This document shows positions 23,726-35,340 of a stretch of DNA of 64,000 bases, in pieces. Numbering within the stretch: position 1 is the stretch's first letter; every line of letters begins with the position of its first letter. A program made the position numbers and the translations under genes. The notes under the pieces are model-generated. The model had not been told where the DNA came from, searched no databases, and worked only from the letters and a program-made list of their open reading frames with translations. Origin of the DNA: Daphnia pulex (Eukaryota; Arthropoda; Branchiopoda; Diplostraca; Daphniidae); contig NC_060017.1 of NCBI RefSeq assembly GCF_021134715.1, positions 1 to 64,000 on the forward strand. Reading direction: 5' to 3'.

Positions 23726-24672
23726 GGGCGTCCCTAAACTGCGAAAGCGAAACGCGAAACGCGAAACGCCTAAAATGCGGAAAAGCTGTGCGAAACGGAC
23801 CAAAATTTTGGGACCGTTTCGCGGGACCAAATGCCGGAGGGCATACTAAAGAGCGAAACATCTTGCGAAACAAAAAGTTTTCCTTTTCTCCACAGAGGTC
23901 CAAATTGACGGAGATTACCGCCATTTTTCATTGTCTCCTGCTATGATGAGGCATTAAAGGAGGAAGGGGGGCAATCAAATTCGATTTCTTCGCCACTACC
24001 CCTGTATGTTTTCATGCGCATTTTACGATTATTAAACTAATGAAAGACATAGAGCAGCACGTTATGGTGATATTTTTAAATAATAAAATATTAGGTAATG
24101 GCCCAGGGATTATACATTACATTAAATAATTTAAATCAACCAGTAGGTACGTGCACAAAGAAAGAATCGGCCATAACAGTATGAGTGCCTTATATCAAGC
24201 TAAAAATCAAAGCTACCATGTTCCAAATCAAGCTAAAATTTAATCAGCTAAAACTTTCCTTAAAATTAAGAATGTTAATCTGATTGATACTGATACATGG
24301 AAACGAGAAGTTCCATTAATTTTTTTTATACCAATCTTCTAATTAAAAACACCTATTGCATATTGCATTCAAGGTATTTCGTATTCATGGTCAACACACA
24401 AATAGACCAGCGGAGAGCGGACCAGCCATAAGGTGCGCGAAACTCGAAGTCTCGAAAATTTGAAACTCTTAACAAATTGTTTGTTGACGGCGTCCATTGT
24501 CGTCTGCTACCAAGACGTTTACGCTGCGACGTTTCGCACACACCGATTTCGCAGTTTAGTACGGACCCAAAGACTAAAATGCGAAACAGGGTCCCAAAAT
24601 TTTGGTCCGTTTCGCACAGCTGTTTCGCATTTTAGGCGTTTCGCGTTTCGCTTTCGCAGTTTAGGGACGCCC
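23726..24672. mobile_element. Non-autonomous DNA transposon (MITE-like) with GCGAAA-rich TIRs
   Basis: The terminal inverted repeats are about 90-105 bp: the left starts GGGCGTCCCTAAACTGCGAA at 23726 and the right ends with its complement at 24672. Nine-base flanks CCGAAACAC at 23717-23725 and 24673-24681 are identical, a clear target site duplication. The TIRs carry clustered GCGAAACG motifs; the left arm has one more 7-bp unit than the right. There is no transposase frame inside; the 760-bp interior is AT-rich. A 9-bp duplication fits Mutator-like elements, but if one base belongs to the element it becomes 8 bp, so the superfamily is open. Confidence 0.85.
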
Positions 24673-24817
24673 CCGAAACACCCGACAGATGCATACTTAC
24701 TTTCCTACTGTTTATTAACATCCAAACTCTTCCCTCCTGAAAGTCTTCTGCTTTGATTTTGGTGTTCAAAGTTTGTTTTTGTTATTTTTGAACATATTTC
24801 GTACCCGTACACGTAAA

Positions 24818-26738
24818 ATGTGGAGTAGGACGACAAAAAATATCAAGAACGTTGTAAGTTATTTCAGAACTGTAAATTTCTCATCTCAAGTAGTCTGTCA
24901 TCAAAAAGTATGCATTGTTGGAAGTGGACCTGCAGGATTTTACACTGCTCAACATCTTCTTAAGGTCTTGATTCATTTATTTTTGCTAACCATAGCAAGT
25001 GGTTACATTGGTAATTACAGTTTTTCTTATATAGAATTGCCCAACCCTTGAAATAGATATGTTTGAAAAGCTACCTGTGCCTTTTGGATTGGTCAGGTAA
25101 AATTTGATAGTTTTTTTATTCATCAACTCGAAATTGTATATTTTTATTATTTTATTGATTTTTTGTTTGTTTTTTTAGATATGGGGTAGCCCCAGATCAT
25201 CCTGATGTGAAAAACGTGATAAATACATTCACAGCTATTGCCAAGTCTGGTAGGCTACAGTTTGTTGGAAATGTTACAGTTGGAAAAGATGTTACCCTAA
25301 ATGATTTGAGAAATGCTTATGATGTAGTGGTTTTGGTAATAATGTTAAAAATCAACAAAGCAGATTTATTTTTATAATAAGAACTAATAACTCAATCCAC
25401 ATAGGCTTATGGTGCTGCACAAGACAGGTGGTTAGGCATTTCTGGAGAAAATTTATGTAATGTTGTGTCTGCAAGAAAATTTGTGGGGTGGTATAATGGG
25501 TTACCTGAAGAAAGCCATCTTAAGTTTGATTTGGATGCTGAAACAGCTGTTATAATAGGACAAGGAAATGTTGCATTGGATATTGCCAGAATACTTCTCA
25601 CTCCAATAGATATGTTAAAGGTAATGTATTATTGAAACATTTTAAACTATCTGAAAAATTAACATTATGTTTTATTTTTCCCAGAAAACTGATATTGCTC
25701 AACATGCTTTAGAAGCTCTTAGCCAAAGTAAAATCAAAAATGTTAAAATTGTCGGAAGACGAGGACCTTTGCAGGTGAACTTTTGTCTTGTACAATAAAT
25801 GTAAATCGCATTTTTTTGTAATTAGTCTCATTTTAGGTCGCTTTTACCATCAAGGAATTGAGAGAAATGATTAAACTTCCAGGAAATTCCTATCGGATTC
25901 ATCTTGAAAATCCGGAATTTATCGATGCATGTCTTCCTAGTATAAAACAAAAATAATTTGTCACAACAGAATATTTAATTAGTATGTCTTGTTAATAATT
26001 TCAGAAACCTCTAGGCCTAGAAAAAGACTCACAGAATTGATGCTGCAATCTTCCAGTATAAAGCGATCAGAAGAGGACTCGTCAAAGCAATGGGAGTTAA
26101 TTTTTCATCGAACTCCGATAAAAATAGTCGGAGACTCAAACGCGAATAAAGTTAACGGATTAGTGGTAGGCATCAATCACTTGACGGGAGATGACTGGGA
26201 GAATCCTCAAGTAGAAGATACAGGTCTTAGAGAAACTATACCTTGTGGAATGATTTTAAAAAGCATCGGATATAAGAGCCTTCCCTTGTCCGATGAACTA
26301 CCTTTTGACCATGCCAAAGGGATTATTCGCCAAACAGAAGGAAGAGTAGAAGGAATGCAAGGTGAAAAACTGAGACCGATATGTGCAAACAAAAACTAAT
26401 GATTTTATTTGCGACTTTTTTCAGGGGTATTCTGCAGTGGATGGGTGGCAAGCGGACCTGTTGGAGTGATAGCATCAACTATGCAAAGTGGTCATGATGT
26501 CGGAAAGAGAATTATTGAAGATTTAAAAAATGGAATTGTTGGAACTGGGACAAGGAAACCAGGCCGTGATGCTATTTTATCCCAACTTGAAGCAAGAAAT
26601 GTTGAACCTGTAACATTTGTAGAATGGGAAGCCTTGGATAACGAAGAGCGTGAACGTGGTAAATATCAGAAAAAACCACGCGAAAAGATAGTTGACGTTA
26701 GAGAAATGATAGATATTGCCAAAAAGGGACAATCATAA
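24818..26738 (+). CDS. FDXR: Ferredoxin/adrenodoxin reductase, mitochondrial
   Basis: FAD enzyme that passes electrons from NADPH to mitochondrial ferredoxin for steroid (ecdysteroid) hydroxylation and Fe-S cluster assembly. Eight exons: 24818-24964, 25035-25096, 25179-25335, 25405-25620, 25685-25774, 25837-25939, 26005-26361, 26425-26738, giving 481 aa, near the family length of about 490. The basic Ser/Thr/Asn-rich N-terminus looks like a mitochondrial presequence. Motifs: FAD-binding [30 protein letters not shown]-binding [16 protein letters not shown]-terminal [15 protein letters not shown]. The stop is only 45 bp from the stop of the convergent canopy gene, so the two 3' UTRs must overlap or be very short. 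Confidence 0.97.
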
Positions 26739-26783
26739 GTACTGCCTTTATTTAATGAAGCGTAATTTGGACAAATGGCTTGA

Positions 26784-27572
26784 CTATAATTCATTCTTGA
26801 CTTTTGTTTCACCCTTTTCATCGAGGCATTTTTGTTGGCTTTTGGGCAAAACATGCTGTCGACACAAATAGTTCTGTAAATCCATATTATCTTGTTGGTG
26901 GTTGTACCACTCTTCTATTCTTTCTTCATAATCTTCTATTAAAGATTCACACTACAGGAAAAAAATTGTAAAGGTGAATTAATATACATTTACTCTAGAC
27001 ATTATGCTTGCCTGAGTTTTCAGATGGGTAACTTCTGCTGGTGGTTTGTCCCACATCTCATGAGGAATTCCTAAATCAACTTTAACACCTTTTGCACTAT
27101 TAAAACAATAATTAAATTGTAAAACAAACCCTCTCATGTACTGAATGCAAATACTTACACCAAACCATGGAGTGTTTTAAAAGTTTGGCTCATTTCTTTT
27201 GAAAATCTAGATGTATCTGTCCTTTCTTTATGCATTCGGTAATCAAGAATTCTTTCACAAAGTCCTTCAAGAGATTCAACTAATCTAAGCTCCCTGCAAA
27301 AGCAACAACATTTATACATTTGTTTTTAAATTTCAGCAGGAGATTATTTCTTACGATTTGATATATTTCTTTTTTGCCTTTTTAGCTTCAATGCTGTAGC
27401 CTGTTTCGATGTTTTCGTGGCTTTTACCAGTTTCCTTGAGTCTGTCTTCAAGTTCACCGGCAACTATTTTACAAACTTCACATGGAGTGGCATACTTAAC
27501 GTCTTCACCAATGGCAAAACTAATAAGAATATAAAAACTGACCAACCAAGAATATCTCAAAAAGAAATACAT
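26784..27572 (-). CDS. CNPY: Canopy family saposin-like ER protein (CNPY3/4 type)
   Basis: Canopy proteins are ER lumenal saposin-fold factors that help fold or traffic receptors such as TLRs. Exons in transcript order: 27572-27355, 27293-27159, 27096-27012, 26951-26784, giving 201 aa. A signal peptide (hydrophobic residues 5-21) is followed by TPCEVCKIVAGELEDRLKET, the saposin-like Cys motif; further Cys residues lie in LCERILDY, CESLIEDYEERIEEWY and LCRQH. The protein ends in KNEL, a plausible variant of the KDEL ER-retrieval signal. The third intron begins with GC (CAG|GCAAGC at 27012/27011), a GC-AG intron required by the frame. It is head-to-head with sphingosine kinase (551 bp between starts). 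Confidence 0.92.
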
Positions 27573-28123
27573 GAGTAAAACAAATTTCCTGGACCTGTCA
27601 AATCAAACTAATTAACGAACGAAGATGTCGTCTGCTCAGTACTCAAACAGAAGGCATTATCGCGGGAAACTGGATTACTTCAGAACTGTAGGATGGTGGC
27701 GCTGATTTTTATAACAAGCGCAAAACAATATTTTCCCGAATCCTAAACCTACATCTTATATTAAAACATGTAATAAATCATTTAAAAAATTTAATGTGTA
27801 CATTGTTCATTGATATGATATCCAATAAAAAAAATTTCTCATTTTCATTCTCATTGCAATTTGCTTAGATTCTCATTCTCATTGCAATTTGCTTAGATTC
27901 TCACCAGATGACGTCTTCGAGTCAATAAACAAAAGGTTCAGTGCACGTGTACTGAGATTAGAAACGTTAAGAGATTTCTTGATGGACACAAGCAAATAAT
28001 TTACTCGATAGTCGCCTAGTGAAGGCTAAAGTAATGTATCGGAGACGTGCGTCGTCTCCTATCTAATTTTGCCTTGGACTGACACGTCAACAGACTCAAC
28101 AGCGTTCATTCCGTTCCACAAAA
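27573..28123. promoter_or_regulatory. Shared upstream region of canopy (-) and sphingosine kinase (+)
   Basis: The two divergent coding starts are 551 bp apart, so both promoters lie here. It contains two exact tandem copies of a 28-bp unit (27847-27874 and 27875-27902, beginning ATTCTCATTGCAATTTGC). No TATA box is assigned. Confidence 0.5.
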
Positions 28124-30034
28124 ATGTCCAACATACTACAAGATGACATTTTTTATTACTGCGAGGAAAAGAATTTCAGGGGAATCGAGTGCAGAGTTAG
28201 TTTGTCACAGTTCAACCTCACGATCACGGAAACTGGAAGCGGGAACAAAAAACGCACAATCAATGTAGATGATGTAATTGGATGCCTTTGCATGAGGAAC
28301 CAAGATCCAAATGAGGGTTCAAGAAATCCTGAGCAGGACACAGTCAGTGTGTTTCTTTGTGTCTATTTCTACAGCCTTTCAAAAACAGATTTCAAGAAAA
28401 GTCTATATAGAAAAAGAGAAACAGCTTTGCTGAGATGTCACAAGTATCCTGCATTTGTAGAAAATTGTGATCATGTTGCGAAGTATATGGAAAAAAGAAA
28501 ACTTAAAAATTAATTCAAAATCTATAATAACCAATTTTCTTGTTAGATGGCAATCATTGTTATATTCACTGATTCAGAGCAATCAAATATATCCTCACAT
28601 GTCTGTTACAACCCCCAACATAGCCGAATCACGAAGACTGCTTGTATTTGTAAACCCAAATAGTGGACCAGGAGTAGCCTTGAAAACATTCAACACAAGA
28701 ATCCGGTCTTTCCTAGGAGAAGCCAATATTTCATATGATTTAATTGTCACAACACATGTGGGGCATTGCCAACAAATAATTCAAGATTCCAAAGATTTAT
28801 CAAAATATACAGGAATAGTTGCAGTTTCTGGAGATGGGCTGCTATATGAGGTATCTTTACATTATATCATTGATCATATTATGATTAAAAATAAACAACC
28901 CATTTATGTTTTGTTTAAATAGATTTTCAATGGATTGTTTGCCAGAGAAGATTGGGACACCATGTGTGAAATTCCCGTTGGTGCAATTCCCCAGGGATCA
29001 GGCAACGGGCTGGCTCGTTCTCTAGCACATTTCAATAAGTAACTATTAGAGAAAATTTTGAGAAATATGTCGGAACTATTACAAAAATTCTAATTATTAT
29101 TTTTCAGTGAACCTTATCTACATGATCCTCTGGTGGTTAGTGTACTCAACGTTGTAAAATTAAAAAGCAGAGAAATGGATCTTTGCCTGATTAACACAAC
29201 TAATTTCCCTGTAGGATTCTCTAATAAATCTTTATATAAAACAATTTCTAATAGAATTCTTCGCAGCAGAAACTAATCAGCTTTCTTAGTGTTGGATGGG
29301 GTCTGATGGCAGATATTGATATTGAATCTGAACGCCTTAGAATGATTGGAGAGGCCCGTTTTACTGTGGGAGCATTGGCTAGAGTAATGCGTAAGTAGAC
29401 TACAGAATTTTGCCTGCTGCAATGTAATCTGAGCGCTTGTATCCTACTAGGACTCCGTACATATAAAGCCACCATATTTTATTTACCAGTCAATGAGGAT
29501 ACCCCTTCAGAAGAAATGCCACCCTTACCTCCACTTGATGAACCATTACCGGATCAGCGCTGGGTCACTATGAGCGGAGAATTCGTTTGTGTCTATTCTT
29601 CGATGGTTCCCTTCATTGGAACCGACCTATTTTTTGCACCAAAATCTGTACTAAATGATGGGATAATTTGGTTAATGATTGTCAAAGGTAGGAACAAAAA
29701 ATATAGCTGTTTTGCAGGACCTTTAAGAATCAACATAATTTATCTATTTACACAGCGCCCATTTCGAAATTTCAAGTTACCCAATTACTGCTAAGGTAAA
29801 TACTTAATGGGTTGGTACGAATACAGACGACCTGATTCTTTTTATATTAGCATGGATAAAGGAACACATATTCAGCTACCTTGGGTGACGTTTGTTCCAG
29901 TCACAGCTTTTCGCCTAATTCCGGACAAAAGTGTTGGCCCTCAATCGTATCTAGTAATTGATGGTGAGAAACTGGATACTCAGGCAATGCAAGCACAAAT
30001 AATACCGCGCAAAGGGCGCATTTTTATGCGTTAA
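28124..30034 (+). CDS. Sk: Sphingosine kinase
   Basis: Phosphorylates sphingosine to sphingosine-1-phosphate at membranes and in cytosol. Eight exons: 28124-28482, 28547-28850, 28923-29038, 29108-29210, 29255-29390, 29451-29687, 29756-29795, 29851-30034, giving 492 aa. The diacylglycerol-kinase-type catalytic domain starts at RRLLVFVNPNSGPGVALKTF. The ATP-binding and catalytic loop reads SGDGLLYEIFNGL, followed by IPQGSGNGLARSL. Later blocks are VGWGLMADIDIESERLRMIG, WVTMSGEFVCVY and the C-terminal MDKGTHIQLPWVTFVPVTAF. Ending exon 1 at the internal donor AA|GTATAT (28483) is preferred because it restores the W after HVAK. The last intron is 55 bp (29796-29850). Confidence 0.93.
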
Positions 30035-30696
30035 GATTTCGCCCCAAAATTCTCCTCAACCAGAATTCCTATACACACCGTCGATTTCTACAAGTTAAGT
30101 TTCTCAATTTACCAGGGTTTGTAATGCCTTTTAAAGATTCGTCTTGCAGCCTATATGAATTTATATCTAATAGTCCTCTACCAACATTCCACTATATGTA
30201 CACCATTGATTAGTAATAAATCTACCTTGCGTTTTACTAGTTAAATTAAGTAATACCAACATTTTGTTAAAACAAAATATTTGTACCATTTAATTTAACT
30301 AATATAAAATCAAGTGCGTAGTTTTTGTATTACCTGAAGATATATTCGTTTCCAAAATCCCAGTTATTTTCCAGTAAATTAACCATGAAACCGAAATGTT
30401 GTAGGCTAAACGGCTTGATTACGTGCAGGTCGGTAAACCGGTCGTGTTGTAAAAGAAAAATAAGTCAAAGTAAAAAAAGTTTTTTTTTTTTTTTTTTTCA
30501 TGGGAAATCTATTTTATAACCCAACATTCCTAATAACTGATTAATGATAGAAGATAGAAACAGTATCTTAGCTATTTTGATTGAGATGGAATCAACTGCG
30601 AATAAACTGTGAAAACCGTATCAAAAAGGCTTCGTCGTTTTGGTCCCGCTTGAGAAATGAAGTGTTTCTAGTGGTTACTAAAGTTTCATTGCATTT
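30035..30696. other. Intergenic 3' regions between convergent genes
   Basis: Probably carries the 3' UTRs of sphingosine kinase (+) and FBPase (-). A run of about 20 T lies at 30480-30499. Nothing else is recognised. Confidence 0.55.
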
Positions 30697-32121
30697 TCAC
30701 AATTGGTCAGCATGACGCTTGATGATATCGAGTACGTCTTGAACATCGTCCTTTGAGCCCAAAATAACTGGACAGCGTTCGTGAATTTTTTCTGGTTGAA
30801 TATCTAGAATTGGGATAGATCCTGTGGTTGCTGCGCCGCCTGCCTGCTCCATGATGAAGGCCATTGGGATGCTTTCGTACAACAGACGGAGCTAAAATGG
30901 AAGAAATAAATGTTCTTTTTTCCTCAATCGTTACAATCAGGAAAGTTGTTTACTTTTCCTCGTGGAGCATCTGTGGTGGCAGGGTACATGAATATTCCGC
31001 CATACTTGAGGGTGCGGTGAACATCGGCGACCATCGAACCGACATAACGAGCTCCATAAGGCTTTGGTCCCTACACATTTGGTTTACCCCCACAAAATAC
31101 AATTAAACCAAATGTTTAAATTTCTACAAGTCGTCCACTCCTTTCACCTCTTTCTTTGATGCAACATATTCTTGAATAGCTTTGTCCCAGTTATTTGTAT
31201 AACCCTCATTGATTGAGTAGATCTTGCCTCTAGGTTTCACTTTCATATCAGGGTCAGTGAGCACAAATTCTCCAATTGCCTTGTCAAAACACCCACTTTA
31301 TAATAAACCTAACTTTGAAGAATATATAAATGAATCACTCACTGGGTCCAGAAGGAATCCATTAACCCCATTACCAGTTGATAAGACCATCATTGTGGCA
31401 CTACCATACAGAGAATAGCCAGCAGCTACACACTGCCTTCCAGGTTGCAAAGCATCTTTAACTGATGGAACACCTTCTGTGGTTTTCCTACAATTTGAAG
31501 AAAAATATATGTATTCATAAGATTAAACACATAGGTTTGTATAAAATTACTTGAAAATTGAAAAAATGGATCCAATAGAAACAAGGCAATCTATGTTTGA
31601 AGATCCATCCAAAGGATCAAAGCAGACTATATACTTTCCTTGTTTCTCTGTTTCTACCTAATTAAAAACAAATATGGCCATAAAAACCTTTACTACTAAA
31701 TTCACTGTTAGAATGATAATTCTATTAGACTGCCATTACTGTACCTCAATAACAGTTTCATCTTCTTCAGAAACAAGTAAACATGTGGTAAAAGAACTTC
31801 TCAATAAGTTGATGAACAATTCATTTGCTAGAACATCAAGTTTCTTTACTTCTTCTCCTTGAACATTGACTTGGCCTGCAATACCATACCTAGAAAGTTG
31901 TTAGGGCATGGTTATAGTATGAGTGTTCTGAAATAACACAGAATTACTCACAAATTAGCAATTCCTGCTCTGCGAACTGCAGAACTAACAGCTTTAATGG
32001 CAGATTGCAATGAATTAAGCAACTGTGATAAATCTCCTGATGCACCTGGGATACGTCTCTGTTCAGCAAGAACAAATCTAGTCAGAGTCATACAATTTGT
32101 ATCAATTGGTGAGTTGGACAT
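30697..32121 (-). CDS. fbp: Fructose-1,6-bisphosphatase
   Basis: Gluconeogenic enzyme that hydrolyses fructose-1,6-bisphosphate to fructose-6-phosphate; cytosolic, Mg-dependent, AMP-inhibited. Seven exons in transcript order: 32121-31952, 31889-31745, 31657-31551, 31487-31343, 31279-31148, 31070-30954, 30891-30697, giving 336 aa (family about 338). Motifs: [12 protein letters not shown]; the signature [20 protein letters not shown] with metal ligands; [63 protein letters not shown]. The donor at 31148/31147 (GAG|GTGAAA) is chosen over one 20 bp further because only it keeps the frame. The N-terminal Met is ATG at 32121; an acceptor-like sequence just upstream suggests a leader exon. Confidence 0.96.
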
Positions 32122-33577
32122 CCTTGAAGGCACTGTATAATAGAAAATCTAAAATATCATCAATATTATAGAATTGTAGTTAACCTAATGCAACTCAAAT
32201 GAATAGTATAATTTATAATGGATATGCAGTTATGCACCAGCACCACACCCTAATTTTACCAGAGTCTTGGGTATAGGAATGAAGATAGTCAATCCGCCAA
32301 CGGAGACCTAGAAATGGAGGACTAGAGTCACTCAACTCTTGTTTACTTCTGAGAGTTTCTTGTGTAACTCGGTTCGTACTAACCCAAGGTATTGTTTGAC
32401 TTGTTGAATTTTTTTATCAACACTAGATGGCATTCAATCGTGGCCTTACGTGTTGCTAGGCACGTAAGCAAAACAGATACTTTCAAGGATATTAAACATT
32501 CGTGTGATGAATATTGTATTTTTTAAATTTCATTCGTATTAAATTTTCACGCAGTACAGTTTTGCAATACTTTATGTCTTATAGGTTTCAAAACACTTAT
32601 GTAAAGTGTCGTATTGTACCGCTAAAAAGAATGGCGTGAAGAAGGAGAAAAAAGAGGCCTTCAGTCAATTTGAGCACTTCTCTTATTATTAGAGACTAGA
32701 GCACGATATTTTTTTGTTTTTTTGTTTTTTGTTTATGACCTTCAGCGCTTTGGTTGGGTGGATATAATTATTATTTTAAAAATACAGAAGAGAAATGGAG
32801 GATTATAGAATTTTTCTCAGGTTCTCATAACAACTTTGTTTATCTAAACTCGCCCTTGAGAGAACTTTCAGTGATGGTAAACATAAACAATGAATAATAA
32901 TTTACAAGCGAAAGATATATTCGGTTTTTTAATCTGAAAAGGCTATGAAAACTGAACGAAAACTTAATACCGATTTTCTTTTTCATTATTAAGGGGAGGA
33001 CTGAAAGCCTGACAATGATTTTTTTACAAGAAAAGTCAAGAAATTTCGATTTTTTTGCTTACATATACGTCACAAATACGGTTACGTCTTTTTCCCTGCT
33101 TTTTCCAATTAACAGATCATCTGTCATTCTGTCTTCAACCATCAACAAATGCACATTGTCTATTTGGCCTTCTGTCCGGCACCGTCAACAGAGTCAGTAC
33201 TCAGTACAAAATCAGGGAGAAAATTCTTGGCATGTGCAACCTATTTACAACTGCTAAGTGTAAAAGTTAAATAACTAAAGAATTAAAAAATTAAATGCAA
33301 TAAAAAAGTGTTGAAATAACCCAATAATATTTTTATGTAATTTTTATAATGTCCTATTTCGACGGTTTGGCAATCAAGAAATTTCACATCCGGTTCGAGA
33401 CAGCCAATCAGATGGCCCCTCGAAATATCAAGGTCGTAAGGAAACCCGTAGGACAAACGATATTTTATTCGGCCTTGAGACGCACGTGAGGAAGGTTGTC
33501 TTAGGTCGTCGTTGATAATTGTATTGTTTTTGTTATCAATTTAATTTGCGATTTCGGTTTTGATCGTTTATTCTACC
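32122..33577. promoter_or_regulatory. Upstream region shared by FBPase (-) and an unrecognised gene (+)
   Basis: Divergent starts 1.46 kb apart; no gene is recognised between them. A perfect CCAAT/NF-Y type site (AGCCAATCAG) at 33402-33411 lies 167-176 bp before the ATG at 33578. Otherwise AT-rich. Confidence 0.45.
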
Positions 33578-35340
33578 ATGTCGTTAGCCATATTTGTTTC
33601 TCCTAAACTAGTCCGTATTCTTGATCCCAACTCTAATCCCATCGATGTATGGGTGGTTGAATTTCCATTTTGGTTGGCTAAATATCTCTGTGAACAAAAG
33701 GCGCAAAATGAAAGTGACCAGCAAGTAAATGAAGATTGCCCTTCTGAATATCATTCCTCAGGTTTGTTCAGACATTCATTCCTTTAATCTATATTAATAA
33801 GTGTTCAAACAGTGATTTCTTAAAACACAATTCCTATCTTGAGATTTAACCTGATTATTCATTGATTGTGTTTTACACATTATTGAAAATTAATGAAAAC
33901 AGGAAGGAAAGTTTTTGAGTTGAGAAGCCCTTTAAATTAATTAGTCAGTTAGTACGGTTTGAGTTATTTTATTTTCTGCATGTGGTCTCATGTTCTGTTC
34001 ACTTTTGTTTTACAGCAGATTATATTTCAGATGCGAATGAGGAAAACTTTGAATATCAGTCCGTTCCTGATGTTGTGCAGCATGAACCACTTCAAAATTG
34101 TCATTTTGAATTAGAAAAAGACACCCTTGCCATGAGCCCTGTGAACTACGTCTACAATCTGAATGCTGGGTATGTCATGCAGTCTCCTCACATGGCTTTG
34201 TTTCAACAAGATACTGCAATGTGTGTGCATGCAAACTTGGCACCATCAAACAGCTACTGCACAAAGAGCTTGCCATTTCATCCCCAGACAACACACCTTA
34301 ATGAACACCAACATTGGCCAGTACCACAAATCCCCGAAACAAGCTATGAAATCTACCCTGAAAGTTTGCCCTTTAACCAACCGGAAAGCTATGATCCTCA
34401 TTCATATTTTCCTGATACACCATTTCTTCCAGTTGGCATTCATGGAGGAGATGAATTTCAAGGTTTACCTCTGCATTCCGATAATGACTCTATGCCTGAA
34501 AATTTCATGATGTACACCGCAGAAAACGGCTCATTTTTAATTGAAAATAAGCTTTCGGAAATCTCTGCATTTGCTTACAAAAACTTGCCGGATTGGGGAT
34601 TCTCGCACCCTTTAGGGCATGTGCTAAAGAACAAACGAGGATTGTTCGGATGTTTCACTCTTCACTCTGGAAACGCTTGGTAAGTTGGTATGAAGTATAA
34701 TTTACTGTTTCTTAATAATTTCAAGTCTTTACTTTTCAAGTTATGTAAAATTTACGCCCTACTCAATCAAATTCTCGAGCAATCAACGTGGAGTCGCATA
34801 TGTGATTGACGAAGCTGGTGTCCGTACTTGTTGGGAATCCTTCAAGTCATTCGAGGAACTGATCTCGGAAAGAGATGATAAGTGGGAAAAGATTGATCAG
34901 CCTCAAGTAATCCTGCAGAGACCTTGCGGCTGTGGGGCTTCGTCGTGCTTCCATCACATGTCATCCAAAGAAATGTGGAATTCCAAGTCTGAAGAAGGAG
35001 AAAACATCCGGTAAATTTTCGAATACATTCAAAATAATCGTACATGGCTCTTTATCGATGACATGTCCCTTTCTAATAATTATGCAGCATCGAGAGAAAC
35101 GGCCTGAGATTCTATTCTGAAACAAGCGAGTTAAAGAGTCTGAATCTCGATTTGGAAACATATCACCTGAGTTCAACCCTCCGACACGTCGGCGAGCAAG
35201 ATGGTCATATCTACGTCAAAAGCTGGCATTATCGATTCAACCAGAGCGTCCTTTTCAACGGTAAATCACTTCAAGTGAAGTTTCATACACAGACGGCTCG
35301 TTTAGATAGTAATGGAAAATTGTCACTGAGCGACCATTAA
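33578..35340 (+). CDS. Unrecognised 456-aa protein with a Cys/His cluster
   Basis: Four exons join cleanly in phase: 33578-33761, 34016-34679, 34741-35010, 35088-35340. I do not recognise the family. The N-terminus (LVRILDPNSNPIDVWVVEF) looks folded. Residues about 62-230 are acidic, Pro/His/Ser-rich and probably disordered. The C-terminal half (from NLPDWGFSHPLGHVLKNKRG) looks like a globular module of about 200 aa with a Cys/His cluster (RPCGCGASSCFHH) and WHYRFNQSVLF near the end. There is no signal peptide or membrane segment. Layout (disordered activation-like region plus a Cys-bearing module) could fit a transcription-related protein, but that is a guess. The intact four-exon frame makes it very likely a real gene. 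Confidence 0.85.

Noticed and set aside
29795-29851. Apparent frameshift near the end of sphingosine kinase
   Set aside because: Explained by a 55-bp GT-AG intron whose removal gives the expected family register, so not a lesion.
31128-31147. Alternative donor extending FBPase exon 5 by 20 bp
   Set aside because: It breaks the frame with the next exon; the GAG|GTGAAA donor keeps phase and family length.
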